This document shows, one piece after another, positions 26,638 through 35,494 of a stretch of 64,000 nucleotides of DNA (the stretch's first letter is position 1; each line of letters starts with the position of its first letter). Location of the stretch: positions 363 through 64,362 of the forward strand of contig NZ_RBZU01000007.1 of the NCBI RefSeq assembly GCF_003628125.1, written 5' to 3'. The stretch is from Pararobbsia silviterrae (GTDB taxonomy: Bacteria > Pseudomonadota > Gammaproteobacteria > Burkholderiales > Burkholderiaceae). The translations under genes were made by a program, and so were the position numbers. The notes under the pieces are model-generated. The model ran no database searches. It saw only the letters and a program-made list of their open reading frames with translations, and was not told where the DNA came from.

Positions 26638-27574
26638 ACGGGTGCCGCCGGCACTTTGGATCGGCGTGGCGCTATTCGTCATCTGCTGGATCGAAGTGCC
26701 GCGTTTCGGGTCGGCGAGCAATCTTGCCAATGTGTCTCGCGTCGCTTCGATTCTGCTGCTCGCCGCGCTTGGGCAGACGGTGGTGATCATCGTACGCGGC
26801 ATCGATTTTTCCATTGGCTCGGCGGTCGCATTGTTTAGCGTCATCTCCGTGATGACCGCACCGCACTACGGCATGGCATGCGCCTTTGCGATCGCGACGC
26901 TGGCCGTGCTGGCCGTCGGACTTGTCAACGGCGTGTTTGTCGGCGTGCTGCAAGCACCGCCCTTTCTCGTCACCTTGGGTTCGATGATCGCCGTGCACGG
27001 ATTGTGTGGTGCGATGGTCGGTGGCGTGCCGCTTGATTCGCCCGCCGACATCGACTTCTCGGGACTCGTGCAAGCGTCGTGCTTGGGTCTGCCCGTGCCT
27101 TTGTGGATGGCGGTCGGCGGCTTCGCGACGATCGGGATAGCGCTGCGTTTCACTCGCTTCGGTCGCGAATGTTTTGCGCTCGGCAGCAATGACACCGCGG
27201 CGCGCCTTGCGGGTATTCCGGTGCGTTATCGCGTAGTCAGCGCCTATCTGCTCAATGCGCTCCTGGTCGCGGCGGCGGGCGCGATTCTGACGTCGCGGCT
27301 TGGCTCGGGGCAACCGAATCTCTACCCGGGCATGCCGTTCGAGGCCATCGCCGCATGCGCAATCGGCGGCGTTCCGCTCTCAGGCGGGAAGGGCGGCGCC
27401 ATTCACGCGCTGATCGGCGTGCTGATTTTGACGATCGTCGTCAACGCCTTGGTTCTTCTGAATCTTCCGACGCTCGTGCAAAACATGTTGCTCGGCGTGG
27501 TGATCGTGGGCGCGGTGCTGGGGCGGCAACGGCAGATGGACGGACGACGCGTCGGCGTCGCCGCAATCGGATGA
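26624..27574 (+). CDS. Sugar-type ABC permease (RbsC-like), first of two
   Basis: 316 residues, GAGGTGA ribosome site, start inside the end of the ATPase gene. Eight to ten hydrophobic segments. QTVVIIVRGIDFSIGSAV is the conserved early motif and FEAIAACAIGGVPLSGGKG the cytoplasmic coupling loop of RbsC-type permeases. The second, non-identical permease follows, so the channel is probably a heterodimer, whereas RbsC itself forms a homodimer. Confidence 0.92.
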   Translation: MRRFERVPPALWIGVALFVICWIEVPRFGSASNLANVSRVASILLLAALGQTVVIIVRGIDFSIGSAVALFSVISVMTAPHYGMACAFAIATLAVLAVGLVNGVFVGVLQAPPFLVTLGSMIAVHGLCGAMVGGVPLDSPADIDFSGLVQASCLGLPVPLWMAVGGFATIGIALRFTRFGRECFALGSNDTAARLAGIPVRYRVVSAYLLNALLVAAAGAILTSRLGSGQPNLYPGMPFEAIAACAIGGVPLSGGKGGAIHALIGVLILTIVVNALVLLNLPTLVQNMLLGVVIVGAVLGRQRQMDGRRVGVAAIG

Positions 27575-27590
27575 ATGGAGGGGAGGACAC

Positions 27591-28616
27591 GTGAATAGCG
27601 AGAAACTGCTGCGCGGCATGACCGCCATCCGGATCGCGGCCCTGCCATCGCCGCGGCTGGGCACCACGCTGGCACCGCGTGAATTTTCCGGCGTGGGGGC
27701 GCTCGTGCTGTTGTGGGTAGTGTTCGCCTGCATCGCGCCAAGCTTCACCAGCCCGGTCAATATGGCAAACGTGTTATCGCAAAGCGCCGATTTGCTGGTG
27801 CTCTCGCTTGGGCAGATGCTGGTCATCGTGACGCGTGGTTTTGACATCTCGGTCGGATCGATCGCGGTACTCGCATCCATGGTCGGTGCTCAGGCAGCGC
27901 TGCGATTCGGCGACACGGCGGCGATCGGCGCGGCGCTTGTCACCGGTCTCGCGTTCGGCACGATCAACGGCTATCTCATTGCCTATCGCAGGATCGAACC
28001 GATCATCGCCACCTTGGGTACGGCGCTCGTGGCTCGAGGTCTTGCGACGGCAGCCTCATGCGGTGCCGATGCGCTGCTGCTTCCCTCGTCCAGCGGTCTT
28101 CATGCACTTGCCTATCGCACGTGGCTCGGACTGCCGGCCCTCATGGTTTGTGCGTTGCCCTTGCTGTTCCTCGCGTGGTGGCTGGCGGCGCGCACGCCGC
28201 TGGGCCGATGGCTTTATATGATCGGCAGCCACGCCGATGCGGCAAGGCTGGTCGGGGTGCCCGTGCGCCGGGCTCGACTGGCGGCCTATGTTCTTTGCGG
28301 CGGTTGTGCGGGCGTGGCCGGGGTGCTGTTGCTGGCTCGCAGCGGGTCCGCCGTTGCGGTCGACGGCAACGGCATGGAGCTGCAGGCGATCGCGGCATGC
28401 GTGATCGGAGGCATTTCGCTGATGGGCGGACAAGCGCGCGTCTGGCAAGTGGTCGCGGGAGCGTTGTTCATTCAGGCGCTGCTCAATGGCTTGAATCTGA
28501 CCGGCGCATCGCCGTTCATGTCCGAATGCGTACTGGGTTTGATCATCGTCATCTCGGGCAGCATCGATTTCTTGATTCGGCAATTCCAGCATGCATTTCC
28601 GGCAAGGAAGGTGTGA
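27591..28616 (+). CDS. Sugar-type ABC permease (RbsC-like), second of two
   Basis: 341 residues from GTG 27591 with a strong GGAGGGGAGG ribosome site. It has a longer hydrophilic N-terminus than its partner. LGQMLVIVTRGFDISVGSIA and LQAIAACVIGGISLMGGQA match the family's early and coupling-loop motifs. It lies 16 bp after the first permease and 68 bp before the binding-protein gene. Confidence 0.92.
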   Translation: MNSEKLLRGMTAIRIAALPSPRLGTTLAPREFSGVGALVLLWVVFACIAPSFTSPVNMANVLSQSADLLVLSLGQMLVIVTRGFDISVGSIAVLASMVGAQAALRFGDTAAIGAALVTGLAFGTINGYLIAYRRIEPIIATLGTALVARGLATAASCGADALLLPSSSGLHALAYRTWLGLPALMVCALPLLFLAWWLAARTPLGRWLYMIGSHADAARLVGVPVRRARLAAYVLCGGCAGVAGVLLLARSGSAVAVDGNGMELQAIAACVIGGISLMGGQARVWQVVAGALFIQALLNGLNLTGASPFMSECVLGLIIVISGSIDFLIRQFQHAFPARKV

Positions 28617-28684
28617 CGTTCCGCCCAGCAGTCCTTGGCCTCACTGACTCGATAACGCATTCGCCAACGCATAAGAGGATCATC

Positions 28685-29641
28685 GTGAAACTCCAGAAAC
28701 TCGCACTCGTCGCCAGCATCGCCCTGAGTGGCTTCGGCTCCGCATACGCTCAGGAAAACATCACCATCGGTTATGCCACGCCCGACCTTTCGTCATCCTT
28801 CTGGGTGTCGATGACGTATGGCGCGGAGGACGAGGCCAGGAAGCTCGGCGTCAAGCTCGTCAAACTCAATGCGGGCGGCGACGCCAACGTCAGCACGCAG
28901 ATCTCGCAGATCCAGGACTTGACCCAGCGCAAGGTCGACGCCATGGTGGTGGGCGCAACCAATGGCGAAGCTGTGCGCGGTGTCGTCGAACACGCGATTG
29001 CCGCGGGTATTCCGGTGGTCGGGCTGTCGAGCCTGCCGGCGAGTCCGCAACTGGTATCGACGGTGGGGGCGAATCACTACGACATGGGCCGCCTTCAGGC
29101 GGAGTGTCTGGGCAACGCGATGGGCGGAAAAGGCGAAGTGGCGATGATCTCGCAGCAACAGGGACAGTCATGGGCCGACCAGCGCCGCCAAGGCTTTCTT
29201 GATACGCTGAAGGCCCATTATCCCGACATCAAGGTCGTCGCCGAATCGCGCAACGCGGTCACGCGCAATGACGCAATCAATCTGGTCGACAATTGGCTGC
29301 AACGCTTCCCCGATCTCGGCGGCATCTATAACGCGGTCGACGATTCCGCCGCAGGCGCGCTCATTTCCGTGAAAAGCGCGCAACGGCGGGGCGAAGTCAA
29401 GATCAGCGCGTCGAATCTGAGCCAGACCGCGCAACAGATGCTCAAGAGCGGAGATCTGGTCTGCACCTCGACACAACAGATCGTCACGCAGGGACGTGAA
29501 GCGCTGCGGCAGGCCGTCTCGGCGGCCGAGCACAAGCCGGTCCAACGCGACGTGCAGACGCCTTCGATCTTGGTCAATGCGCAGAATCTGCAGAACGTGG
29601 ATTTGGCATTGCTGAGCGCACCGGCATCTTACCGTCCATGA
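28685..29641 (+). CDS. Periplasmic sugar-type substrate-binding protein (RbsB-like)
   Basis: 318 residues from GTG 28685, with AAGAGG 7 bp upstream. Signal peptide MKLQKLALVASIALSGFGSA with cleavage likely after AYA. The mature protein shows the type I binding fold: ITIGYATPDLSSSFWVSM, then VDAMVVGATNGEAV, and VSTVGANHYDMGR. RbsB-fold proteins bind pentoses and hexoses, but also autoinducer-2, polyols and some nitrogenous compounds, so the presence of amide-hydrolysing enzymes downstream makes a nitrogen-containing ligand plausible. Confidence 0.9.
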   Translation: MKLQKLALVASIALSGFGSAYAQENITIGYATPDLSSSFWVSMTYGAEDEARKLGVKLVKLNAGGDANVSTQISQIQDLTQRKVDAMVVGATNGEAVRGVVEHAIAAGIPVVGLSSLPASPQLVSTVGANHYDMGRLQAECLGNAMGGKGEVAMISQQQGQSWADQRRQGFLDTLKAHYPDIKVVAESRNAVTRNDAINLVDNWLQRFPDLGGIYNAVDDSAAGALISVKSAQRRGEVKISASNLSQTAQQMLKSGDLVCTSTQQIVTQGREALRQAVSAAEHKPVQRDVQTPSILVNAQNLQNVDLALLSAPASYRP

Positions 29642-29722
29642 TGTTTTCAGTTGGCGCCAAGCCGCGCATCGTTCTCGCCATGGCTTGGCGCCCCTTGCTT
29701 CACTGCTTTGAAGAGGCTTTCG

Positions 29723-30598
29723 ATGCTTCCTTCGCATAACCGTTTTCCGTATTCCGCCATCGTGTCCCGGCCTGATTTCTCGTGGCCCGACAACCGGCGG
29801 CTTGCCGTCCATCTGTGTCTGAATCTTGAACACTTCGCGTACAACACGGGGCTCGGCATTTCCTATTCGCCGGGACTGCCGCATCCGAATACCTACAACT
29901 GGGGCTGGCGCGAGTACGGCAATCGTGTCGGTGTGTGGCGCATCATCGAACTGTGCGATACGTTAGGCATTCCGCTATCGGTGCTCCTGAATTCCGAGTG
30001 CTATGACCATTGTCCGGAAGTGATCGCGGCGCTACGTGCGCGCGGCGATGAAATCCTCGGCCATGGCCGCACGAACTCCGAGCATCAGAATGATTTCGAC
30101 GAGGCCGGCGAGCGGCGTTTGATTCAGGACGTGACGGATGCGATCAAAGCCCGAGAGGGGCGCGCGCCGGAGGGATGGTTAAGCCCCGGTGTCAATCCGA
30201 GCGACGCCACGCCCGACTTGCTGCAAGAGGCCGGCTATCGCTATATGCTCGATTGGCCCATCGACGACCAGCCCGTCTGGATTCAGACGCGTGGCGGCCG
30301 CATTCTGAGCGTGCCTTATCCGCACGAGGTCAATGACATTCCCGCGATTGCGCTGCATCACGGCAGCGCCGCCGATTTTGCCGACATGATCATCGACAAC
30401 TTCGACGAAATGCTCGCGCAAAGTTCGCGGCAGTCGCTGGTCTTCGGCATTTCCATTCACGCCTTCCTGATCGGACAACCGTTCCGGCTCAAGCATTTTC
30501 GTCGCGCGCTCGAACACATCGTCGGCCACCGCGACGCGATCTGGCTCACCACGACCGGTGCCATCGCCACCCATTTCATCGGTCTCGGCATGCCTTAA
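29723..30598 (+). CDS. Polysaccharide-deacetylase-fold amide hydrolase (PuuE allantoinase-like)
   Basis: 291 residues from ATG 29723 (AAGAGG upstream). The NodB-type fold with WPDNRRLAVHLCLNLEHF at the start and GWREYGNRVGVWRI is shared with PuuE-type allantoinases and cyclic imide hydrolases rather than with cell-wall deacetylases. The usual HxxxH metal pair reads H114-G-R-T-N118 here, so the second His is missing; His121 is nearby. PuuE-type allantoinase is described as metal-independent, which would fit. No signal peptide, so cytoplasmic. I infer opening of a cyclic amide, or hydrolysis of an N-acyl group, as the first intracellular step of the pathway. Confidence 0.75.
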   Translation: MLPSHNRFPYSAIVSRPDFSWPDNRRLAVHLCLNLEHFAYNTGLGISYSPGLPHPNTYNWGWREYGNRVGVWRIIELCDTLGIPLSVLLNSECYDHCPEVIAALRARGDEILGHGRTNSEHQNDFDEAGERRLIQDVTDAIKAREGRAPEGWLSPGVNPSDATPDLLQEAGYRYMLDWPIDDQPVWIQTRGGRILSVPYPHEVNDIPAIALHHGSAADFADMIIDNFDEMLAQSSRQSLVFGISIHAFLIGQPFRLKHFRRALEHIVGHRDAIWLTTTGAIATHFIGLGMP

Positions 30599-30648
30599 GG
30601 CAAACGTGACCTTCCACACAACATCGATTCAATAAGAGAGGAGCACCT

Positions 30649-31464
30649 ATGCCCATCAACCAGGAACTCAGGGTCGGGATTGCCGGGCTTGGCGCGGTCG
30701 GCAAGACGTTGGCCAGACGGCTCGACGACGGCATCTTCGGTCTTCGTCTCGCGGCGATCGCGGTGCGCGATCCCGCCAAGGCCGCCGACACGGTGGCCGC
30801 ACTCAAGCGGCCCGTCCCGCTGGTGACGCTTGCCGAATTGGCCGAGCATGCCGACATCGTGATCGAGTGCGCGCCCGCCCATCTTGTGGCCGAGATTGCC
30901 GAGCCGGTGCTGCGCGCCGGCAAGACATTGATCGTGCTGAGCTGCGGGGCGCTGCTCGATCGCATGGATCTCGTCGACTTGGCGCGCGAGCACGGCGGAC
31001 AGATCATCGTGCCGACCGGCGCCTTGCTCGGACTCGATGCCGTGACGGCCGCCGGCGAGGGCACCATCCATTCCGTGCGGATGATCACGCGCAAGCCGGT
31101 ACGGGGCCTGCTCGGCGCGCCGTATCTGGTCGACAACAATATTCGTATCGAAGACGTGGTCGAGCCCATCCGCGTTTTCTCGGGCAGCGCGCGCGAGGCG
31201 GCAAAGGGATTTCCGGCCAACCTGAATGTGGTGGTGGCGCTTGCGTTGGCCGGCGTGGGGCCGGACGACACGCAACTGGAGATCTGGGCGGACCCGGAGC
31301 TCACGCGCAATACGCATTTGATCGAGGTCGACTCGGACGCCGCGTCGTTTTCGATGAGCATCCAGAACATACCCACGGAGAACCCGAAGACCGGACGCAT
31401 CACTGCGCAGAGCGTGCTTGCCGCATTGCGCAAGGTGCGCAGTCCGTTGAGGGTTGGTACGTAA
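30649..31464 (+). CDS. Aspartate dehydrogenase-like NAD(P)-dependent oxidoreductase (NadX family)
   Basis: 271 residues with a GAGAGGAG ribosome site. The N-terminal Rossmann motif is G10-IA-G13-LG-AVG. KGFPANLNVVVALALAGVG (186-204) and the DPELTRNTHLIEV segment with His223 match L-aspartate dehydrogenases, where that His is catalytic. The family oxidises L-aspartate to iminoaspartate, which becomes oxaloacetate or feeds NAD synthesis. Here it lies among catabolic genes, not nad genes, so deamination of aspartate or a substituted aspartate is more likely. Spacing to the next gene is 43 bp. Confidence 0.82.
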   Translation: MPINQELRVGIAGLGAVGKTLARRLDDGIFGLRLAAIAVRDPAKAADTVAALKRPVPLVTLAELAEHADIVIECAPAHLVAEIAEPVLRAGKTLIVLSCGALLDRMDLVDLAREHGGQIIVPTGALLGLDAVTAAGEGTIHSVRMITRKPVRGLLGAPYLVDNNIRIEDVVEPIRVFSGSAREAAKGFPANLNVVVALALAGVGPDDTQLEIWADPELTRNTHLIEVDSDAASFSMSIQNIPTENPKTGRITAQSVLAALRKVRSPLRVGT

Positions 31465-31507
31465 TCATGCGCAGGGTAGCCAACAAACCTACGCTCAAGG
31501 AGACGAT

Positions 31508-32293
31508 GTGGACTTAGGCATAGCAGGCAAGACGGCGCTCGTCATGTCGGCCGGCGGCGGGCTGGGCGGCGCGATCGCGATGGCGCTCGCACGTGAAGGC
31601 GCGCAAGTCGCGGTGTCCGATCGCAGTCACGCGGCGCTAGAGCGCACCGTGAACCAGATTCGCGACGCAGGTGGAAACGTTCGAGGCTATGTGGCGGACC
31701 TCGCTCAGCTCGATAGCCTCGATTCCATGCTAGAGGCCATTCGACGCGATCTCGGCGACATCGATATTTTGATCAACAACTCCGGGGGGCCGGCGCCTTC
31801 GCCGGCGGCCGGCGTGGATTCGCAAACGTGGCGCACGCAATTCGACTCGATGGTGCTCTCGTTGATGCACCTGACCGACCGGGTGCTGCCGTCGATGCGC
31901 GCGAAAGGGTGGGGGCGAATTGTGACCAGTACGTCGTCCGGCGTCGTCGCACCGATCGCGAATCTCGGCGTGTCGAATACGTTGCGCGCGGCATTGCTGG
32001 GTTGGTCGAAGACATTGGCCAACGAAGTGGCCCGTGATGGCGTCTGCGTCAATGTCGTATTGCCCGGACGCATCGGTACCGAGCGCATTCGTTCGCTGGA
32101 CGAGCTTCGTGCGCAACGCGAAGGGCGCTCGGTCGATAGCGTGGTCGCGCAAAGCGTCGCGACGATTCCTGTTGGCCGTTACGGCAGTCCCGAAGAGTAC
32201 GGCGATGTGGTGGCGTTTCTTGCCAGCGCGCGCGCTTCGTTCATCACGGGATCCGTGATCCGTGTCGACGGCGGGATGATTCAAAGTATCTAA
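31508..32293 (+). CDS. SDR-fold protein lacking the catalytic Tyr and Lys
   Basis: 261 residues from GTG 31508, which has AAGGAG 5 bp upstream; an overlapping ATG two bases earlier runs into a stop after three codons. The nucleotide-binding segment is MSAGGGLGGAIAMALARE, and INNSGGPAPSPA is an NNAG-like region. The catalytic site departs from the family: after TSTSSG (Ser143 or Ser144), the YxxxK motif position reads S156-N-T-L-R160. A divergent SDR group with SNxxR in place of YxxxK is known from sequence, mostly labelled oxoacyl reductase without proof. It may have a different reaction, or a non-enzymatic role. Confidence 0.8.
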   Translation: MDLGIAGKTALVMSAGGGLGGAIAMALAREGAQVAVSDRSHAALERTVNQIRDAGGNVRGYVADLAQLDSLDSMLEAIRRDLGDIDILINNSGGPAPSPAAGVDSQTWRTQFDSMVLSLMHLTDRVLPSMRAKGWGRIVTSTSSGVVAPIANLGVSNTLRAALLGWSKTLANEVARDGVCVNVVLPGRIGTERIRSLDELRAQREGRSVDSVVAQSVATIPVGRYGSPEEYGDVVAFLASARASFITGSVIRVDGGMIQSI

Positions 32294-32316
32294 CGTATCA
32301 AATCAAGGAGAATGCC

Positions 32317-33012
32317 GTGAGTTCGAAACATGAAGTACGCAGTCCTGATGAGAAAGAAAATATCCGCAAACGCTTTCTGCAAGTCGACACGTCGAATGTG
32401 GCGGATGTGCTTGACGGCCTTGGCTATCTGAATCAGGGGCTGTCTTCCACGTTCGTGCCGTTCCCGGCCGATACGGGTAAGCTGGCGGGTTGGGCCTATA
32501 CGATTCGCGGGCAAATGACGCCGTATCCGCAGGGCGGCGATGCGGAGAAGATGACGGCCTGCGCCGGCGTGTCGCCGGGCGAAGTCACCGTGTGGAGCGG
32601 CGACGGCGAAGGTATCTGTTACTTCGGCGAGCTCATTGCGATCGGGATGAAGGAACGCGGCTGCGTCGGCGCGCTGATCGATGGGGGTATCCGCGACGTG
32701 CGCTGGATCGCGGCGCAGGCGTTTCCCTTGTTTGCACGCTATCGCACTCCCGTGCAGTCGATAGGGCGCTGGAAGGTCAATGGCTGGCAGGTGCCTGTCA
32801 GCGTGCGAGGCGCGGCGTCGCAATGGGTCGAGGTGCATCCTGGCGATTTCATTCTGGGCGACGAGGACGGCGTCATCGTGATTCCCGCGGCGCTTGTCGA
32901 TCAAGTGCTGGACGAAGCCGAGGCGTTGACGAAGAAGGAATGCGTCATCCGAGAAAAATTGCAGCAGGGGCTCAGCCTTGCCGATGCATTGACGCAATAC
33001 GGCCATGTCTGA
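32317..33012 (+). CDS. RraA-family aldolase/decarboxylase-like protein
   Basis: 231 residues from GTG 32317 with AAGGAGA upstream. The DTSNVADVLDGLGY start, FGELIAIGMKERGCVGALID and DGGIRDVRWI motifs are those of RraA-fold 4-hydroxy-4-methyl-2-oxoglutarate aldolases, in which the Arg-Asp pair of GGIRD binds the 2-oxo acid and metal. These enzymes also decarboxylate oxaloacetate. This suits an enzyme acting after aspartate dehydrogenase. True RraA ribonuclease regulators share the fold, but the catabolic setting favours an enzyme. The stop codon overlaps the amidase start by 8 bp. Confidence 0.82.
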   Translation: MSSKHEVRSPDEKENIRKRFLQVDTSNVADVLDGLGYLNQGLSSTFVPFPADTGKLAGWAYTIRGQMTPYPQGGDAEKMTACAGVSPGEVTVWSGDGEGICYFGELIAIGMKERGCVGALIDGGIRDVRWIAAQAFPLFARYRTPVQSIGRWKVNGWQVPVSVRGAASQWVEVHPGDFILGDEDGVIVIPAALVDQVLDEAEALTKKECVIREKLQQGLSLADALTQYGHV

Positions 33013-34504
33013 GACGGTTCCGCCCATGTGTCGTGAGGCGGCGCCTGAGCTGACCGACCTGTGTATCGATGAGTTGCGTGCCGCGATGCTGACGGAGCGC
33101 GTGAAGACGCGCGACGTGATCGCGGCGTTTGCCGCACAGGCAAAGCACGTAGATGACGCGACGCGTTGCTGGGTATCGAAGACGCCCGCCGTCGAAGACG
33201 TGTGGGCGGAATCGCCGATGGCGAATATCGTCCCGTCACTGGCGGGCGTTCCTTTCGGCCACAAGGATGTTTTCTCGGACGGCGGCGTTGCGCCGCGTGC
33301 CGGATCGACATTCGACGACCTACATGTGGGTGAAGGAGTTGCCCCGGTGCTGAAGGCACTGCGCGACGCGGGCGCCGTGGCGATGGGCAAGCTCGCGCTC
33401 GACGAACTGTGCTATGGCGCCACGGGCGTGAACACGCATCGGGGGCCGGTGCGCAATCCGTGGAACGTGTCGCGAATCGCCGGCGGCTCTTCATGCGGCG
33501 CGGCGGCTGCCGTAGCCGGACGCGCGGTGGCGTTTTCGATCGGAACGGACACGGGAGGATCGGTGCGCATTCCGGCTTCGCTGTGTGGCGTGGTCGGCCT
33601 GAAGCCGACGTTCGGCAGCGTCGATACGCGCGGTATGGTGCCGCTATCTCCGTCGCAGGATACGGTCGGCGTGATGGCACGCCGCGCAGACGACTGTGCG
33701 CGCGTGCTGGCGGTGATTCGCCGACCGATGCCTGGAGGAGACGACTTCGAATGGCCACATCGCCCGGCATCGCTCGAATTCGTTAAGGCGCTTGCCGAAG
33801 CGGCATGCGAGTTCGAGCGATCTAGCGAAAATCGTGAGGTAAGCGCGGAGCGGCCTTTGCGAGGCGTGCGCATTGCGGTCGCGCGCCATCCTTATTTCGA
33901 CGTGGGCGAGACAGAGCTGTCAGCCCGTGTGACGGCTGCGCTACGAGTATTCGAACGGCTCGGCGCCACGCTGAACGCCTTGCCGATTGACGGTATCGAG
34001 GTGTACGACGCCGATGCGACCGCATTGACATCGTACGAAGCCTACGGGATTCATCGCGAGCGCTTGTTGAATACGCCCGACCGACTTTCGACAGCAACGC
34101 GGTTGCGGCTCGTTGCGGCAAGTCGCGTCGATCCGTCGGATTACGCGCGTGCCCTCGCGGCGAGAGTGCCCGGCTTGCATCGTTTTGTTTCGCACGTTTT
34201 CCGCGAACATGACGTACTCGTTTGTCCGTCGGTGACGGTGCGTGCCAAGCCGATTGCCGCGCTTGTCGGTCAGTCGGAAGAGGCGGTGGCTTTCACCTCG
34301 TCTCTTTTGCGTACGAATCGCTGCTTTAACTATCTAGGACTACCGGCGCTGTCCTTGCCGATGGGTTTCGATGACGATGGCATGCCGGTGGGCCTGCAAC
34401 TGGTCGGACGGCCGTGGGCGGAATTCGAACTGTTGCGCTACGCCGAGGCTTATCAACGTGAAACGGCTTGGCATCGCGCGCGTCCCGGCTTGGCTTCACG
34501 ATAG
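33005..34504 (+). CDS. Amidase-signature family hydrolase
   Basis: 499 residues. The Ser-cis-Ser-Lys triad is visible: Lys87 (PFGHKDVF), Ser162 (AGGSSCGAAA) and Ser186 (TDTGGSVRIPAS). The family includes aryl-acylamidases, allophanate hydrolase, glutamyl-tRNA amidotransferase A and amide-catabolic enzymes. It has no GatB or GatC partner here, so a small-molecule role is expected. It would release ammonia or an acid from a linear amide produced upstream. Translationally coupled to the RraA-like gene. Confidence 0.9.
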   Translation: MSETVPPMCREAAPELTDLCIDELRAAMLTERVKTRDVIAAFAAQAKHVDDATRCWVSKTPAVEDVWAESPMANIVPSLAGVPFGHKDVFSDGGVAPRAGSTFDDLHVGEGVAPVLKALRDAGAVAMGKLALDELCYGATGVNTHRGPVRNPWNVSRIAGGSSCGAAAAVAGRAVAFSIGTDTGGSVRIPASLCGVVGLKPTFGSVDTRGMVPLSPSQDTVGVMARRADDCARVLAVIRRPMPGGDDFEWPHRPASLEFVKALAEAACEFERSSENREVSAERPLRGVRIAVARHPYFDVGETELSARVTAALRVFERLGATLNALPIDGIEVYDADATALTSYEAYGIHRERLLNTPDRLSTATRLRLVAASRVDPSDYARALAARVPGLHRFVSHVFREHDVLVCPSVTVRAKPIAALVGQSEEAVAFTSSLLRTNRCFNYLGLPALSLPMGFDDDGMPVGLQLVGRPWAEFELLRYAEAYQRETAWHRARPGLASR

Positions 34505-34592
34505 CGATGGGCTGTGCGATGCGTGTCTCGACGCGTATGAGATGTCGCGCTAGCGGGAATTCCGCGAATCAAAACGTAACGACGGAGCTTTC

Positions 34593-35390
34593 ATGCCTTC
34601 TTTTATTTGCAACGATGTCCGGCTGCACTATTTCACGTGTGGAATAGGTCGCCCAGTCATGCTGATCCACGGATTCACCAATGCGGGCATGACATGGATG
34701 CAACAGATCCCCGCGCTCACATTCGCCGGATATCGTGTGATCGTGCCTGATTTACGCGGTCATGGACTGTCCGATCCGGCGACTGCCGTGGCGACGGTCG
34801 AAGATCTCGCCCGTGACTTGATTGCATTGCTCGATGACCTCGAACTCGATCGTTCCGCGATCTGCGGATTGTCTCTGGGCGGGATGGTGGCGATGCAATT
34901 GGCGCTTGACTACCCCGATCGTGTCGACAAGCTGATCGTTGCGAACTCTCAAGCAAGCTTTGCCATGCCGGAATTGGAGTCGGTGGTCGACGGATGGATC
35001 AAATTGTTCGCGCAACCTGAAGGGCCGCTCAAGCGATTCGAAGCCACATGGCCTGCCATGCTCAATGGCGCCTTTCGGGAAAGCGCGGCTGGCCGTGCGG
35101 CTTTTGAGAGTTGGTCGTTGCTTGCCAAGCGCACGAGCGGCGCATCGTTAAGTCACATCGCGCGGGGCATGCGTTATTTCGATGTGAGCGAGCGGCTGGC
35201 CGAAATACGTCAGCCCACCTTGGTCGTTGCGGGCGATGAGGACCGGCTTTTCCCGGTGCAGAACGTGCGCAGCATCAGCGAATCGATCCCCAATGCGGAG
35301 TTCGAACTGATACAAGGGGCGGCGCATATTTCATCGCTAGACAGTCCCGACGCGTTTAATCGTCTGTTGCTGAGAGCGCTCGCCGAATAA
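34593..35390 (+). CDS. Alpha/beta hydrolase (3-oxoadipate enol-lactonase/NicD-like)
   Basis: 265 residues with GGAG 5 bp upstream. VMLIHGFTNAGMTWMQQ gives the oxyanion HG motif, PDLRGHGLSD follows, and ICGLSLGGMVAMQLAL contains the GxSxGG nucleophile. TLVVAGDEDRLFPV and QGAAHISSLD carry the acid and His of the triad. This compact type covers lactonases, haloperoxidase-like enzymes and N-formylmaleamate deformylase (NicD). It ends the predicted catabolic operon, 88 bp after the amidase gene. Confidence 0.85.
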   Translation: MPSFICNDVRLHYFTCGIGRPVMLIHGFTNAGMTWMQQIPALTFAGYRVIVPDLRGHGLSDPATAVATVEDLARDLIALLDDLELDRSAICGLSLGGMVAMQLALDYPDRVDKLIVANSQASFAMPELESVVDGWIKLFAQPEGPLKRFEATWPAMLNGAFRESAAGRAAFESWSLLAKRTSGASLSHIARGMRYFDVSERLAEIRQPTLVVAGDEDRLFPVQNVRSISESIPNAEFELIQGAAHISSLDSPDAFNRLLLRALAE

Positions 35391-35494
35391 TGCGGCACCT
35401 GAACGCATAAGAGGGCTTTGCATTGAACGTCATATTGTTCGACGGCGCGCGCATTCGATGCGATCGGGGCGGGTAAGTCGCTCGACCGTCACAG

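Noticed and set aside
32317-33012. RraA ribonuclease E regulator
   Set aside because: The fold is shared, but the gene is coupled to an amidase in a catabolic operon, so an aldolase or decarboxylase is more likely.
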